DNA of 43,686 nucleotides from Brevundimonas sp. (lineage in GTDB: Bacteria > Pseudomonadota > Alphaproteobacteria > Caulobacterales > Caulobacteraceae), in contig QFQU01000021.1 of the NCBI GenBank assembly GCA_003248965.1, positions 1-43,686 on the forward strand. Reading direction: 5' to 3'. Below, piece by piece: positions 24,200-32,021 of the stretch. Under the pieces are notes generated by a model. That model worked only from the letters and a program-made list of their open reading frames with translations, did not search any database and was not told the origin of the DNA. Made by a program: the position numbers and the translations under genes. Position 1 is the first letter of the stretch. Each line of letters opens with the position of its first letter.

Positions 24200-24637
24200 A
24201 TGAAACGTCTTGGATGGGTCGGCGTCATCGCCGCCTTCCTGCTGGTCTCGGCTTTCGCCTTTGGCGTCCTCTCCCGCCAGGGGCGACCGGCCCCGGAAGC
24301 CGTCGCGGTGGATGCGCGGCCGATCGATCCGCACGCGGGCCACACGGATGCCGCCGCGGACAGCCCCTCGACCCGGTCGTTCAAGGAGGCGAACGAGCGG
24401 ATGCACGCCGCCATGAACATCGACTACAGCGGCGACGCCGATGTCGATTTCATGCGCGGGATGATCGCCCACCACGAGGGCGCGGTCGCCATGGCCCGGA
24501 TCGCGCTCGATCAGGGGACCGACCCCGAGGTGAGGGGGCTGGCCGAGGAGATCATCCGTACCCAGGAGGCGGAGATCGTCCGCATGCGGGTGTGGCTCGC
24601 CAATCGCGCGGCTCAGCCGAACGGTTCCGCGGGCTGA
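24200..24637 (+). CDS. DUF305 family protein, periplasmic metal-binding
   Basis: 145 residues. An N-terminal hydrophobic anchor (about 5-24) is followed by a helical domain with the DUF305 signature FMRGMIAHHEGAVAMARIAL. Conserved His and Met residues in such proteins (for example CopM) bind copper or silver, and many are found in metal-resistance clusters. A GGAAA-type site precedes the ATG. The protein is likely periplasmic and membrane-tethered. It follows the ATPase gene by 26 bases. Confidence 0.85.
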   Translation: MKRLGWVGVIAAFLLVSAFAFGVLSRQGRPAPEAVAVDARPIDPHAGHTDAAADSPSTRSFKEANERMHAAMNIDYSGDADVDFMRGMIAHHEGAVAMARIALDQGTDPEVRGLAEEIIRTQEAEIVRMRVWLANRAAQPNGSAG

Positions 24638-24640
24638 ACC

Positions 24641-25057
24641 ATGGGGGGGAAGCGATCGCCCATTCGAAGCACGGCGCCGCGCTGGCGCCCGGGTCGGTAC
24701 AAGCCGCGTATGCGCTCCAACCGGCGAACGGAGGAGCCGTTCCGACCCGTCGGGGACACTCTGATCGCCCTGGGCGCGAGCCTTGTCGCGGCCCTCATCG
24801 TCTTCTGCCTCGCCGTGCCCGTCGCCGTGGCCTATCGTATTCCGGTCTTCATCTCCTTCGGGGGCATCATGCTGTTCCTGACAGCCGCGACCTACCGGCT
24901 CGGGAGAAAAGGGCAGGCTGGCCGGGTCATGGCGGGGATCATGGCAGGGGTTTGCGTGCTGGTGAGCGGCGTCCTCTTTCTGGCCCGGGATCAACTGAAC
25001 TTCAGCACGCACAACCACCCGCGTCCGGCCGCCTCGGCGAGCGCGGCGGAGCGATGA
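24641..25057 (+). CDS. Membrane protein of unknown function in metal operon
   Basis: Up to 138 residues; an ATG at 24710 would give 115 and drops a basic, unstructured start. Three membrane segments are likely (about 41-65, 70-85, 92-113), with a short polar tail. I recognise no family. The gene is packed between the DUF305 gene (3-base gap) and the acyltransferase (ATGA overlap), so it is expressed with them. Role unknown. Confidence 0.6.
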   Translation: MGGKRSPIRSTAPRWRPGRYKPRMRSNRRTEEPFRPVGDTLIALGASLVAALIVFCLAVPVAVAYRIPVFISFGGIMLFLTAATYRLGRKGQAGRVMAGIMAGVCVLVSGVLFLARDQLNFSTHNHPRPAASASAAER

Positions 25058-26181
25058 CGGGCGAAGGGGGAGGGGAGCGGCCAAGACCGGCCCGGATCGC
25101 CCGGGGCGGCTGGCTCGACGTTCTGCGCTTCGTCGCCGGCGCCCTGATCATCATCTACCATTTCCGCGAAGCGGCACCGACGCCGCTGGGGGCGTTCCAT
25201 CCGGTGTTCGACCGAGGGTATCTGCTCACGAATTTCTTCATCATCGACTCCGGCTATGTCCTGGCGCGGATCTACGGCGACGGTTTCGCGGCGCGGACGA
25301 TCCCCTTGCGGCCCTACGTCCGACAGCGCCTCCTGCGCGTCGCCCCCTCCCATCTCGTGGTGATCGGCGCCCTGGCGCTGCTCGTCGCAGCGGCTGGCGT
25401 GGTGGGGATCGCGCCGAGCAATCCGCAATGGTTCGACTGGGGGCAGCTTCCGGCGCAGGTCTTTCTCGTTCAGGCCTACGGCGTGCCCGGCGGCCAGGGG
25501 TGGAATGCGCCAACCTGGACCCTCTCGGCCTTGCTCGGCTGTTACCTCGTCCTGCCGTGGATCTGCCGCGCGCTCTGGCGGCTGGGGCCCTGGACGGTCG
25601 TGTTCGGCGCCGTCGTGCTGCTGCTCCTCGCCGACTGGGCGAGCCGGGCCTGGCTCGGCGACCCCCTCTATCGCCTTCCGCTCCGCTTCGGCATTGTTAG
25701 GGCGCTACCCCTGTTTCTGTTGGGCGTGGCCGCCGCCTTCCTCGGCGCCCGCCTCTACGTAGCGCCGTGTCTGGCAGGAGGGATCGGTCTGGTCGCCCTC
25801 GCCGGGCTCGTCGCGGTTCAGTCGATCGGAGGGTTCGACATCCTCTCGCTGCTTCTCCTGACGGTGCTGATCTGGTCGGCCGGAGCCCTGCCGACGGTAC
25901 GACCCTCCCGCCTGATCGAACATCTCGGCCTGATGTCCTTCGCCATGTTCCTCACCAACGAGGTGACCCGGATCGTGTGGTTCGGGGCGCTTGACGCCCT
26001 CGGGCAGTCCGACTGGTCGGCAGCCGTGCGCTGGGTCGTCTGGACGACAGGCGTCGTTGCAGCTTTCGCAGCCGCGGCCGCTTTTCGCTACTGCTTCGAT
26101 CGTCCGGTCCAGAGCTGGCTGAACCCGCCGAGACCGAGAAGGGCCCTGCCGGGTGCGAGCGCGGATCGGCCGATCGCCTGA
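25054..26181 (+). CDS. Acyltransferase 3 family membrane protein
   Basis: 375 residues with about ten membrane segments. The N-terminus shows the family start LDVLRFVAGALIIIYHF with the conserved His36, followed by the FxxxSGYVLARIY motif. Members O-acylate sugars, lipids or peptidoglycan-related targets. It is the last gene of the metal operon; linkage to metal export is unexpected, and surface modification is a guess. The frame extends far upstream without a start signal; ATG 25054 overlaps the preceding stop and suits the family length. Confidence 0.88.
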   Translation: MTGEGGGERPRPARIARGGWLDVLRFVAGALIIIYHFREAAPTPLGAFHPVFDRGYLLTNFFIIDSGYVLARIYGDGFAARTIPLRPYVRQRLLRVAPSHLVVIGALALLVAAAGVVGIAPSNPQWFDWGQLPAQVFLVQAYGVPGGQGWNAPTWTLSALLGCYLVLPWICRALWRLGPWTVVFGAVVLLLLADWASRAWLGDPLYRLPLRFGIVRALPLFLLGVAAAFLGARLYVAPCLAGGIGLVALAGLVAVQSIGGFDILSLLLLTVLIWSAGALPTVRPSRLIEHLGLMSFAMFLTNEVTRIVWFGALDALGQSDWSAAVRWVVWTTGVVAAFAAAAAFRYCFDRPVQSWLNPPRPRRALPGASADRPIA

Positions 26182-26503
26182 CGGGTTCAGTCGTCCTCGC
26201 GCGGAGGCGCGGTCCGGGGTTGTCTTGGGACAAGGTCCGGTTCTTGGATTGACCTGAATGGCAGCACTTGGCGCTTTGCGATCACAGGGTTGTACGACCG
26301 ACTCGAAAAGCTGTGCTTCGTGTCTAGATCGTTCGCACTCACTCCGCTCGATACGAAGCTCCTTAGATGCCCACGGAGGCGATCTACGGGGCGCGGGACC
26401 AGACCGCCGGTATACTGGAGGGCCTGTCGCGGTCGGTCGAGGTGTTCGCGAGCGTTCGATGGATGCTGGCGTCGACGGGGGCGTGCAAACACCCGGCGAG
26501 TGT

Positions 26504-26518
26504 CGAAAGCGGTTGTTG
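26504..26518 (-). repeat. Right copy of an imperfect inverted repeat flanking the metal cargo
   Basis: Reverse complement CAACAACCGCTTTCG matches 13453-13467 at 13 of 15 positions, in opposite orientation. See the left copy. No target-site duplication next to it was found by eye. Confidence 0.35.
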
Positions 26519-26738
26519 CTCCCACTGAGAACTGGCGGTCGGAGAATAGAGGCGGACGACTTTCCCGCACCCGCTGAGCGCCGACGACGGCGGTGCTGGG
26601 AGATTCGGATCATGGCCAAATCCGGACCTCGGCGCCCGAACTCCAGCCGTGGCGGGGATAAAGCTGCGCCTCCACGACTTGCCGACAACTCTCTGAGGGC
26701 TGAAATCGACCTCAGTCATCGCCAGTAAAATCCATCGC

Positions 26739-26815
26739 CTACAGCGCCACAAAATATATTCGTGGGGCGCGTTGACAGCCTGTGGATGGTTTTGCTTGCT
26801 GTGGATTGTCAACGC
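26739..26815 (+). promoter_or_regulatory. Dyad-rich region upstream of trbC
   Basis: Perfect inverted repeats GCGTTGACA (26769-26777) and TGTCAACGC (26807-26815) enclose two direct copies of CTGTGGAT (26780-26787 and 26799-26806). A second imperfect hairpin (GCGCCAC ... GTGGGGCGC) lies just upstream at about 26739-26770. TTGACA within the left arm fits a -35 element, but no good -10 follows at 16-18 bases. This looks like an operator for the trbC operon, needed because the metal insertion separated it from traG and trbB. Confidence 0.55.
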
Positions 26816-26848
26816 CGATCTTCCGGCAAGACCACAGGAACTCAAACC

Positions 26849-27169
26849 ATGCGACGTTTACTTCAACGTGGCCTTTCGGCCGCGACGGTGACTTGCGGTC
26901 TGTTCTTCGCCGGACAGGCCCTGGCGGGCGGATCCGGGATGCCCTGGGAGGGACCGCTTCAGCAGATCGTGGAATCGATCACCGGGCCCGTCGTCCAGGC
27001 CGCCGCGGTCGTGGCGGTGGTGTTGTTCGGCGCCGGGGTCGCCATGAGCGAAAACGGCTCGTCGATGCGGCGAGGGCTGGGGATTCTCTTCGGCCTGTCG
27101 ATCGCCTTCGCCGCCTCCACCTTCTTCCTGCAGTTCTTCGGTTTCGCCGGCGGGGCGGAGATCGCCTGA
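26849..27169 (+). CDS. trbC: TrbC/VirB2-type pilin
   Basis: 106 residues: a signal peptide of about 26 residues (cleavage after ALA), then a short pilin with two hydrophobic segments (about 43-64 and 78-98) separated by a basic loop (SMRRGLG). It is the major subunit of the conjugative pilus; in RP4 the pilin is cyclised after trimming by TraF, and a traF gene is present downstream. The stop overlaps trbD (TGATG). Confidence 0.9.
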   Translation: MRRLLQRGLSAATVTCGLFFAGQALAGGSGMPWEGPLQQIVESITGPVVQAAAVVAVVLFGAGVAMSENGSSMRRGLGILFGLSIAFAASTFFLQFFGFAGGAEIA

Positions 27170-27447
27170 TGTCCGAGACGTCGTCCGATCACCGCCCGGC
27201 CGGCTGGGATCTTCCGGTCGCGGGAGCCCTGACCGAACCCGTCACCCTGGCGGGTATGCCTCGCGACTACGCCATCCTGATGGGCACCGTGGCGGTGGTC
27301 TTGGGGCTGGCGCTGCGAATCTGGTGGCTGGGTCTCCTGTGGTGGGCGGTCGCCCACACGATCGGCCTCTACGCCGCACGGGCGGACAAGCGGTTCTTCG
27401 ACGTCCTTCGCCGTCACCTGGCCCTGCCGGGCCATCTCGATGCGTGA
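27169..27447 (+). CDS. trbD: TrbD (VirB3 family) conjugation protein
   Basis: 92 residues, with PVTLAGMPRDYAILMG near the start and one or two membrane segments (about 36-62), as in VirB3/TrbD. It works with the TrbE ATPase at the inner membrane. The ATG overlaps the trbC stop; trbE starts 9 bases after its stop. Confidence 0.9.
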   Translation: MSETSSDHRPAGWDLPVAGALTEPVTLAGMPRDYAILMGTVAVVLGLALRIWWLGLLWWAVAHTIGLYAARADKRFFDVLRRHLALPGHLDA

Positions 27448-27456
27448 GAGCTGATC

Positions 27457-29910
27457 ATGCGCTTCCTCGATGAACATCGCCGCCGGCCCGCGCTCCTGGC
27501 CGATCATCTGCCCTGGGCGGCCATGGTCGCCCCCGGGGTGGTGCTGAACAAGGACGGCTCCTTCACCTGCGGTCTGCGGTTCCGCGGGCCGGATCTCGAG
27601 TCGGCGTCCGACCTGGAGCTGATGTCGGTTCGCGCGCGGCTCAACAACGCCCTGAAGCGTCTGGGCAGCGGGTGGTGCCTGCATGTCGAGGCGCGTCGCC
27701 GATCCGCCCAGCCCTATCCCAGGAGCGAGTTCGAGATCGCCGCGGCGTGGCTGATCGACGCCGAGCGCCGCTCTCTCTTCGAGACCAGTGAGCCGGCCTA
27801 TGAGACCGACTATCGGGCGGCCCTGACCTGGCTTCCGCCGGCGGACCAGACCCGTCGGGTGGAGCGCGTCCTCTTCGACGGCGCCGATCCCGCGAGCCGG
27901 GACTGGCGCACCGCCCTGGACGCCTTCGCCCGCGAGACCGCGCAGATCGTCGACCTGCTGGCCGACGCGCTTCCGCAAGTCGCCATGCTGGACGACGCGG
28001 AATTGCTGACCTGGCTGCACGACTGCGTGTCTCCCAGATCGGTCCAGCTCGCGCTTCCCGCGACGCCGATGTTCCTTGACGCCTGGCTGGCGGACGCGCC
28101 GCTCCTCGGCGGCGTGTCGCCGACGCTGGACGGCCAGACGCTGAAGGTGGTCTCGGTGAGGGGGCTTCCGGCGAGCACGCGACCGGGACTGCTCGACGCG
28201 CTCGGGGCCCTGCCGTTCCCCTATCGCTGGAGCGCGCGCTGGATCGGTCTGGACAAGGCGGACGCCGAGGTCGAGCTCGTCAAGCTGCGCAAGCGCTGGT
28301 TCGCCAAGCGCAAGGGTGTCGGGGTCCTGCTGCGCGAGGCCATCACCAAGGAGGAGGTTCCGCTCCTCGACACGGATGCGGCGGCCAAGACCGACGAGTG
28401 CGACGGGGCGCTCGAAGCGCTCGGCTCGGACGCCTGCGCCTACGGCTATCTGACGACGACGATCACGGTGATGGCGCGCGATCCCGAACGGGCGGCGGAA
28501 CAGGCGCGGGCGATCGAGGCGACGCTCAACGCCCAGGGCTTCGTCGCCCGGACCGAGGACCTGAACGCTGTGGAAGCCTGGCTGGGCTCGCTGCCGGGCG
28601 AGCCCTATGCGGATGTGCGCCGGCCTTTGGTCTCCACCCTGAACCTCGCCGACCTTCTGCCCGTCTCGGCGGTCTGGGCCGGCCCGACCTCCGACCCGCG
28701 GCTGCAGGGGCCGCCGCTCGCGGTCGCAAGGACAAGCGGATCGACGCCGTTCAGGTTGGCCCTGCATGTGGGTGACGTCGGCCATGCGATGGTGGTCGGG
28801 CCGACCGGCTCGGGCAAGAGCGCCCTGCTCGCCTTCCTCGCCCTTCAGTGGTTCCGCTACCCCGAGGGACGCGTCGTGGTCTTCGACAAGGGCCGCAGCG
28901 CTCGGGCCGCAGCCCTGGCGGCCGGCGGGCGCTGGCATCCCCTCCAGCCCGGAGGCGCGTTCACGCTCCAGCCGCTGGCGCGCATCGAGGACGACGGCGA
29001 ACGGGCCTGGGCCTCGGAGTGGCTGGCCGATGCCGTTCGCCTCGCGGGCCTCGAACCGACGCCGCGCATCCGCGAGGAGATCTGGGCCGCGCTCGGCGCC
29101 CTGGCCCAGGCCCCCGTGGCGCAGCGGACGCTGACCGTCTTCACGGCTCTGGTGCAGGACAAGGCGGTGGCCGCGGCCCTGGAGCCCCTTACGCTCAAGG
29201 GGCCTCACGGCGCGCTCATCGACGGCGTCGCTCCGGAAGATGAGACGCTCGCCGCCTTCGAATGTTTCGAGCTCGAGAGCCTGATGGCGACGCCGTCGGC
29301 GGTCGCTCCGGTGCTCGCGGCCTTGTTCCACGAGATCGAGCGCGGCTTTGACGGCCGGCCGACCCTGCTGATCCTCGACGAGGCCTGGCTGTTCCTCGGC
29401 GAGACCGCCTTCGCCGCCCGCATCCGCGAGTGGCTGAAGACGCTCCGCAAGAAGGGCGTGGCGGTGGTCTTCGCCACCCAGTCGCTCGACGACGTCGTGC
29501 GCTCGTCGATCGCGTCGGCGCTGATCGAAAGCTGCCCGACCCAGATCTTCCTGCCGAACCCCCGCGCGCTCGAGCCGGCCTCGGCGGACCTCTACCGGGT
29601 GTTCGGTCTGAACCGCCGCCAGCTGGAGCTGATCGCCTGGGCCACGCCCAAGCGCACCTACTACCTGCGTCAGCCCGAAGGCCGACGCCTCTTCGACCTC
29701 AAGCTCAGCGGAGCCGGGCTCGCCCTGTGCGGCGCCTCGTCTCCCGAGGACCAGACCCTCATCGAGAGCGTGCTGGCGGCTCTCGATCCGGCCGATCCCC
29801 GGCCGGACCGCTTCGCCCGCGAATTCCTCAAAGCCAAGGGAGTCCACCATGTCGACAACGTCTTCGACAGCTTCGATCCGGCCGTCGCCCATCGTCTTGC
29901 GGCCGAATAG
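27457..29910 (+). CDS. trbE: Conjugal transfer ATPase TrbE (VirB4 family)
   Basis: 817 residues. The C-terminal ATPase has Walker A VGPTGSGKSALL near 447-457 and Walker B LLILDEAWLFLG near 636-647, then FATQSLDDVV. The N-terminal CagE/TrbE/VirB domain (about 40-300) is present. It is the largest energising subunit of the mating channel. Its 3' end overlaps trbJ by 62 bases in another frame. Confidence 0.95.
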   Translation: MRFLDEHRRRPALLADHLPWAAMVAPGVVLNKDGSFTCGLRFRGPDLESASDLELMSVRARLNNALKRLGSGWCLHVEARRRSAQPYPRSEFEIAAAWLIDAERRSLFETSEPAYETDYRAALTWLPPADQTRRVERVLFDGADPASRDWRTALDAFARETAQIVDLLADALPQVAMLDDAELLTWLHDCVSPRSVQLALPATPMFLDAWLADAPLLGGVSPTLDGQTLKVVSVRGLPASTRPGLLDALGALPFPYRWSARWIGLDKADAEVELVKLRKRWFAKRKGVGVLLREAITKEEVPLLDTDAAAKTDECDGALEALGSDACAYGYLTTTITVMARDPERAAEQARAIEATLNAQGFVARTEDLNAVEAWLGSLPGEPYADVRRPLVSTLNLADLLPVSAVWAGPTSDPRLQGPPLAVARTSGSTPFRLALHVGDVGHAMVVGPTGSGKSALLAFLALQWFRYPEGRVVVFDKGRSARAAALAAGGRWHPLQPGGAFTLQPLARIEDDGERAWASEWLADAVRLAGLEPTPRIREEIWAALGALAQAPVAQRTLTVFTALVQDKAVAAALEPLTLKGPHGALIDGVAPEDETLAAFECFELESLMATPSAVAPVLAALFHEIERGFDGRPTLLILDEAWLFLGETAFAARIREWLKTLRKKGVAVVFATQSLDDVVRSSIASALIESCPTQIFLPNPRALEPASADLYRVFGLNRRQLELIAWATPKRTYYLRQPEGRRLFDLKLSGAGLALCGASSPEDQTLIESVLAALDPADPRPDRFAREFLKAKGVHHVDNVFDSFDPAVAHRLAAE

Positions 29911-30622
29911 CCGCCACTGGCTCTGCGGGCTCGCCGCGCTTTCGCTGACGCTCGCGGCGGCGCCCCAACCGGCGAGCGCGCAATGGGCGGTGTACGACGC
30001 CAAGGCCGATGTCGAGGCCATGCTCTCGGCCGCGCGGCAGATCGAGAGCCTCGCCAACGAGGCCCGCGCCCTCGCCAATCAGGCCCGCAGTCTCGCCGCT
30101 TCGCCCTACAGCCATCTCGCGGAATCTTCTGAAACCCTGCGCGACATCGGCGAGCTGGCGCGAACGGTTCGGGGCACGGCCTCGACCCTGGACGGCGTCC
30201 AGCGGCAGTTCGCGGAACTTTACCCTGACGATCTGTCCCTCTCGGACCTCACCGCACTCGGCGCCGACCGGTCCACGACCGCGCGGCGGACCGCCGAGGA
30301 TCTGGCGCGCACGGCGGCGGAACTGGAGCGGTTGGCCCAGAGCCGTGACGGCCGACTGCGCGGCGCCATGGCCGCGAGCGAGGCGGCGGAGGGCGAGACC
30401 GCCGCGATCCAGTCCTCGACCCAGATGCTGTCCGTTCTCGCCGAGGACCTGGCCAGCATGCGGACGGTGCTCCTGGCCCAGTCCCGGCTGATGGCCGAGG
30501 GCGCGGCCCGTCAGGCCGCCGACCGCGAAGCGGCGATCGAGGCGCGCCGCCGCTTCTGGGACCGTGGATCCTCAAGCCCGGCCGCCCCGTCCTTCAACCC
30601 CTTGCCCCACGCGCGGGACTGA
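29849..30622 (+). CDS. trbJ: P-type conjugative transfer protein TrbJ (VirB5-like)
   Basis: 257 residues. A signal peptide with an unusually long n-region ends near residue 44 (PASAQ), followed by WAVYDAKADVEAML and long heptad-like alpha helices rich in Ala and Glu, typical of TrbJ. It is a minor pilus or adhesion subunit in the periplasm. The ATG has GGGAG 7 bases upstream, so the 62-base overlap with trbE appears genuine. Confidence 0.88.
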   Translation: MSTTSSTASIRPSPIVLRPNSRHWLCGLAALSLTLAAAPQPASAQWAVYDAKADVEAMLSAARQIESLANEARALANQARSLAASPYSHLAESSETLRDIGELARTVRGTASTLDGVQRQFAELYPDDLSLSDLTALGADRSTTARRTAEDLARTAAELERLAQSRDGRLRGAMAASEAAEGETAAIQSSTQMLSVLAEDLASMRTVLLAQSRLMAEGAARQAADREAAIEARRRFWDRGSSSPAAPSFNPLPHARD

Positions 30623-30633
30623 GGAGCGCTGTC

Positions 30634-32019
30634 ATGGCCGGCCCCGGAATGGAGACCCCGAACGAGCTGATGGTGGTGTTCTCGAACACCGTCACCGCCG
30701 GCTTCGACGCCCTGTCCGGGTCGGTCAACGGCGTTTTCGGCTTGCTGATCGCGCTCGTCGTGGCCCTGACAGGGATCCAATGGGCGCTCTCTCCCAACCG
30801 GGAGGTGCTGGCGTCCGGCTTCGGCAAGGTGTTGCTGATCGGCGCCTTCGCTTGGATCATCAACGACTGGCAGGCCCTTTCCGAGACGATCTACGCCGGG
30901 TTTCTCGAGCTCGGCCTGACGGCGGGAGGAGGCTCCCTGTCGCGGGAAGAGTTCCTGAACCCCGGGGCCATCCTCCAGCAGGGCTGGGAGATCGTGAAGG
31001 CGCTGGGAGAGACGCCGGCCCCGGTCGAGAACCCGCTCGATGTCATGGGCAATATGGCGGACGCCCTGATCCTCGGCCTGGCGATGATCGGCATCATGCT
31101 GGCCTTCGCCATCCTGGCCCTGCAGATCATCGTCTCCCTGCTGGAGTTCAAGATCGTCACCCTGGGCGGCTTCGTCCTGCTGCCGTTCGGCATCTGGAAC
31201 AAGACCGCGTTCCTGGCCGAACGACCGCTCGGCTATGTCGTGTCCTCGGGGCTCAAGGTGCTGGCCCTGGCCATCGTCGTCTCCGGCGCGCGGACGATCT
31301 TCGACCAGCTGCAGCCCTCCGCCAATCCCGACATCTATGAAGCCCTCACCATCCTGGTCGCCGCCCTGCTGCTGGCGATGCTGGCGATCTTCATTCCCAA
31401 CCTCGCCTCGGCCCTGGTGACCGGCGGCCCCGCCCTGGGAGCGGGCGCGGCCCTGACCAGCGGGCTCGCCGTCGCCGGGGCAGGAGCCCTCGCCGCCGGC
31501 GGTGTCGCGGGCGCCGGCGCCATGGCCGGGCGAGCCGCCGCGGTCAGCGGGTCGTCACGATCCGCCGCCGGGGCCGCCTCCGCGGCGCGGCCATCGGGAG
31601 GCGGCCCTTCCTCCGGTGGCTCGCCCTCGGGCGGCGGACCGCGGCCATCGCCGGGTCCGGGACCCGGGTCGGGACCAGCCGGGCGGCCGCGAGGTCCGGC
31701 GCCGTCCGGCGGTGACGCCGCACCGCCGGCGGGCGCAGCCATGGCCCCAGGATCTCCCACTCCGGCGCCGTCGGAGGCGCCGCCTCCTCAACCGGATCCG
31801 TCCGGCCCGCCTCCGGGCAAGGCGGGGACCCAGCCCGACACCCGTTCCCGGCCGTCCCTGTCCGAGGACCGGCCGCAGGGCGGGGGGGCGAAGGGGGGAC
31901 GCTCCGGCGGCCGGTCCGCCGCCCTCCAGGCCTTCTTCATCGCCAACTCCGGTCGCGCCCTGATGCCGGTCGGTGAGAACAGCGGCGCCCTCAAGCCCAC
32001 CGTCAGACCCGAGGATTGA
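30634..32019 (+). CDS. trbL: P-type conjugative transfer protein TrbL (VirB6 family)
   Basis: 461 residues. Residues about 1-290 contain a VirB6/TrbL integral-membrane domain with five to seven segments. The remaining 170 residues form a low-complexity Gly/Ala/Pro/Ser tail (for example GGGPSSGGSPSGGGP), then a conserved-looking end (AALQAFFIANSGRALMPVGENSGALKPTVRPED). TrbL lies at the inner membrane and forms part of the channel. It begins 11 bases after trbJ; the usual trbK is absent between them. Confidence 0.92.
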   Translation: MAGPGMETPNELMVVFSNTVTAGFDALSGSVNGVFGLLIALVVALTGIQWALSPNREVLASGFGKVLLIGAFAWIINDWQALSETIYAGFLELGLTAGGGSLSREEFLNPGAILQQGWEIVKALGETPAPVENPLDVMGNMADALILGLAMIGIMLAFAILALQIIVSLLEFKIVTLGGFVLLPFGIWNKTAFLAERPLGYVVSSGLKVLALAIVVSGARTIFDQLQPSANPDIYEALTILVAALLLAMLAIFIPNLASALVTGGPALGAGAALTSGLAVAGAGALAAGGVAGAGAMAGRAAAVSGSSRSAAGAASAARPSGGGPSSGGSPSGGGPRPSPGPGPGSGPAGRPRGPAPSGGDAAPPAGAAMAPGSPTPAPSEAPPPQPDPSGPPPGKAGTQPDTRSRPSLSEDRPQGGGAKGGRSGGRSAALQAFFIANSGRALMPVGENSGALKPTVRPED

Positions 32020-32021
32020 GC

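Larger units (their letters stand above)
26182..26848 (+). other. 667-base intergenic region between metal cargo and trbC
   Basis: No gene with a family match was found. Several open frames exist on both strands, but none has a binding site and recognisable motifs. A weak stem-loop at 26214-26240 (TTGTC/GACAA flanked by CCGG/CCGG) just after the acyltransferase stop might be a poor terminator. The right flank copy of the imperfect repeat is at 26504-26518. The last 120 bases are less GC-rich and contain dyads near trbC. The region is a plausible insertion scar plus promoter. Confidence 0.6.

Noticed and set aside
26384..26845. A 153-codon minus-strand frame in the gap before trbC
   Set aside because: No ribosome binding site or motif, and it covers the dyads of the trbC upstream region; treated as non-coding.
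26959..30078. A 1,039-codon minus-strand open frame antisense to trbC-trbJ
   Set aside because: Same pattern as above: no recognisable domain, while the plus strand carries trbD, trbE and trbJ with intact motifs.
31580..31830. Repetitive Gly/Pro/Ser-coding DNA that might be a satellite or recombination hot spot
   Set aside because: It is in frame in trbL, and low-complexity tails are common in that family.
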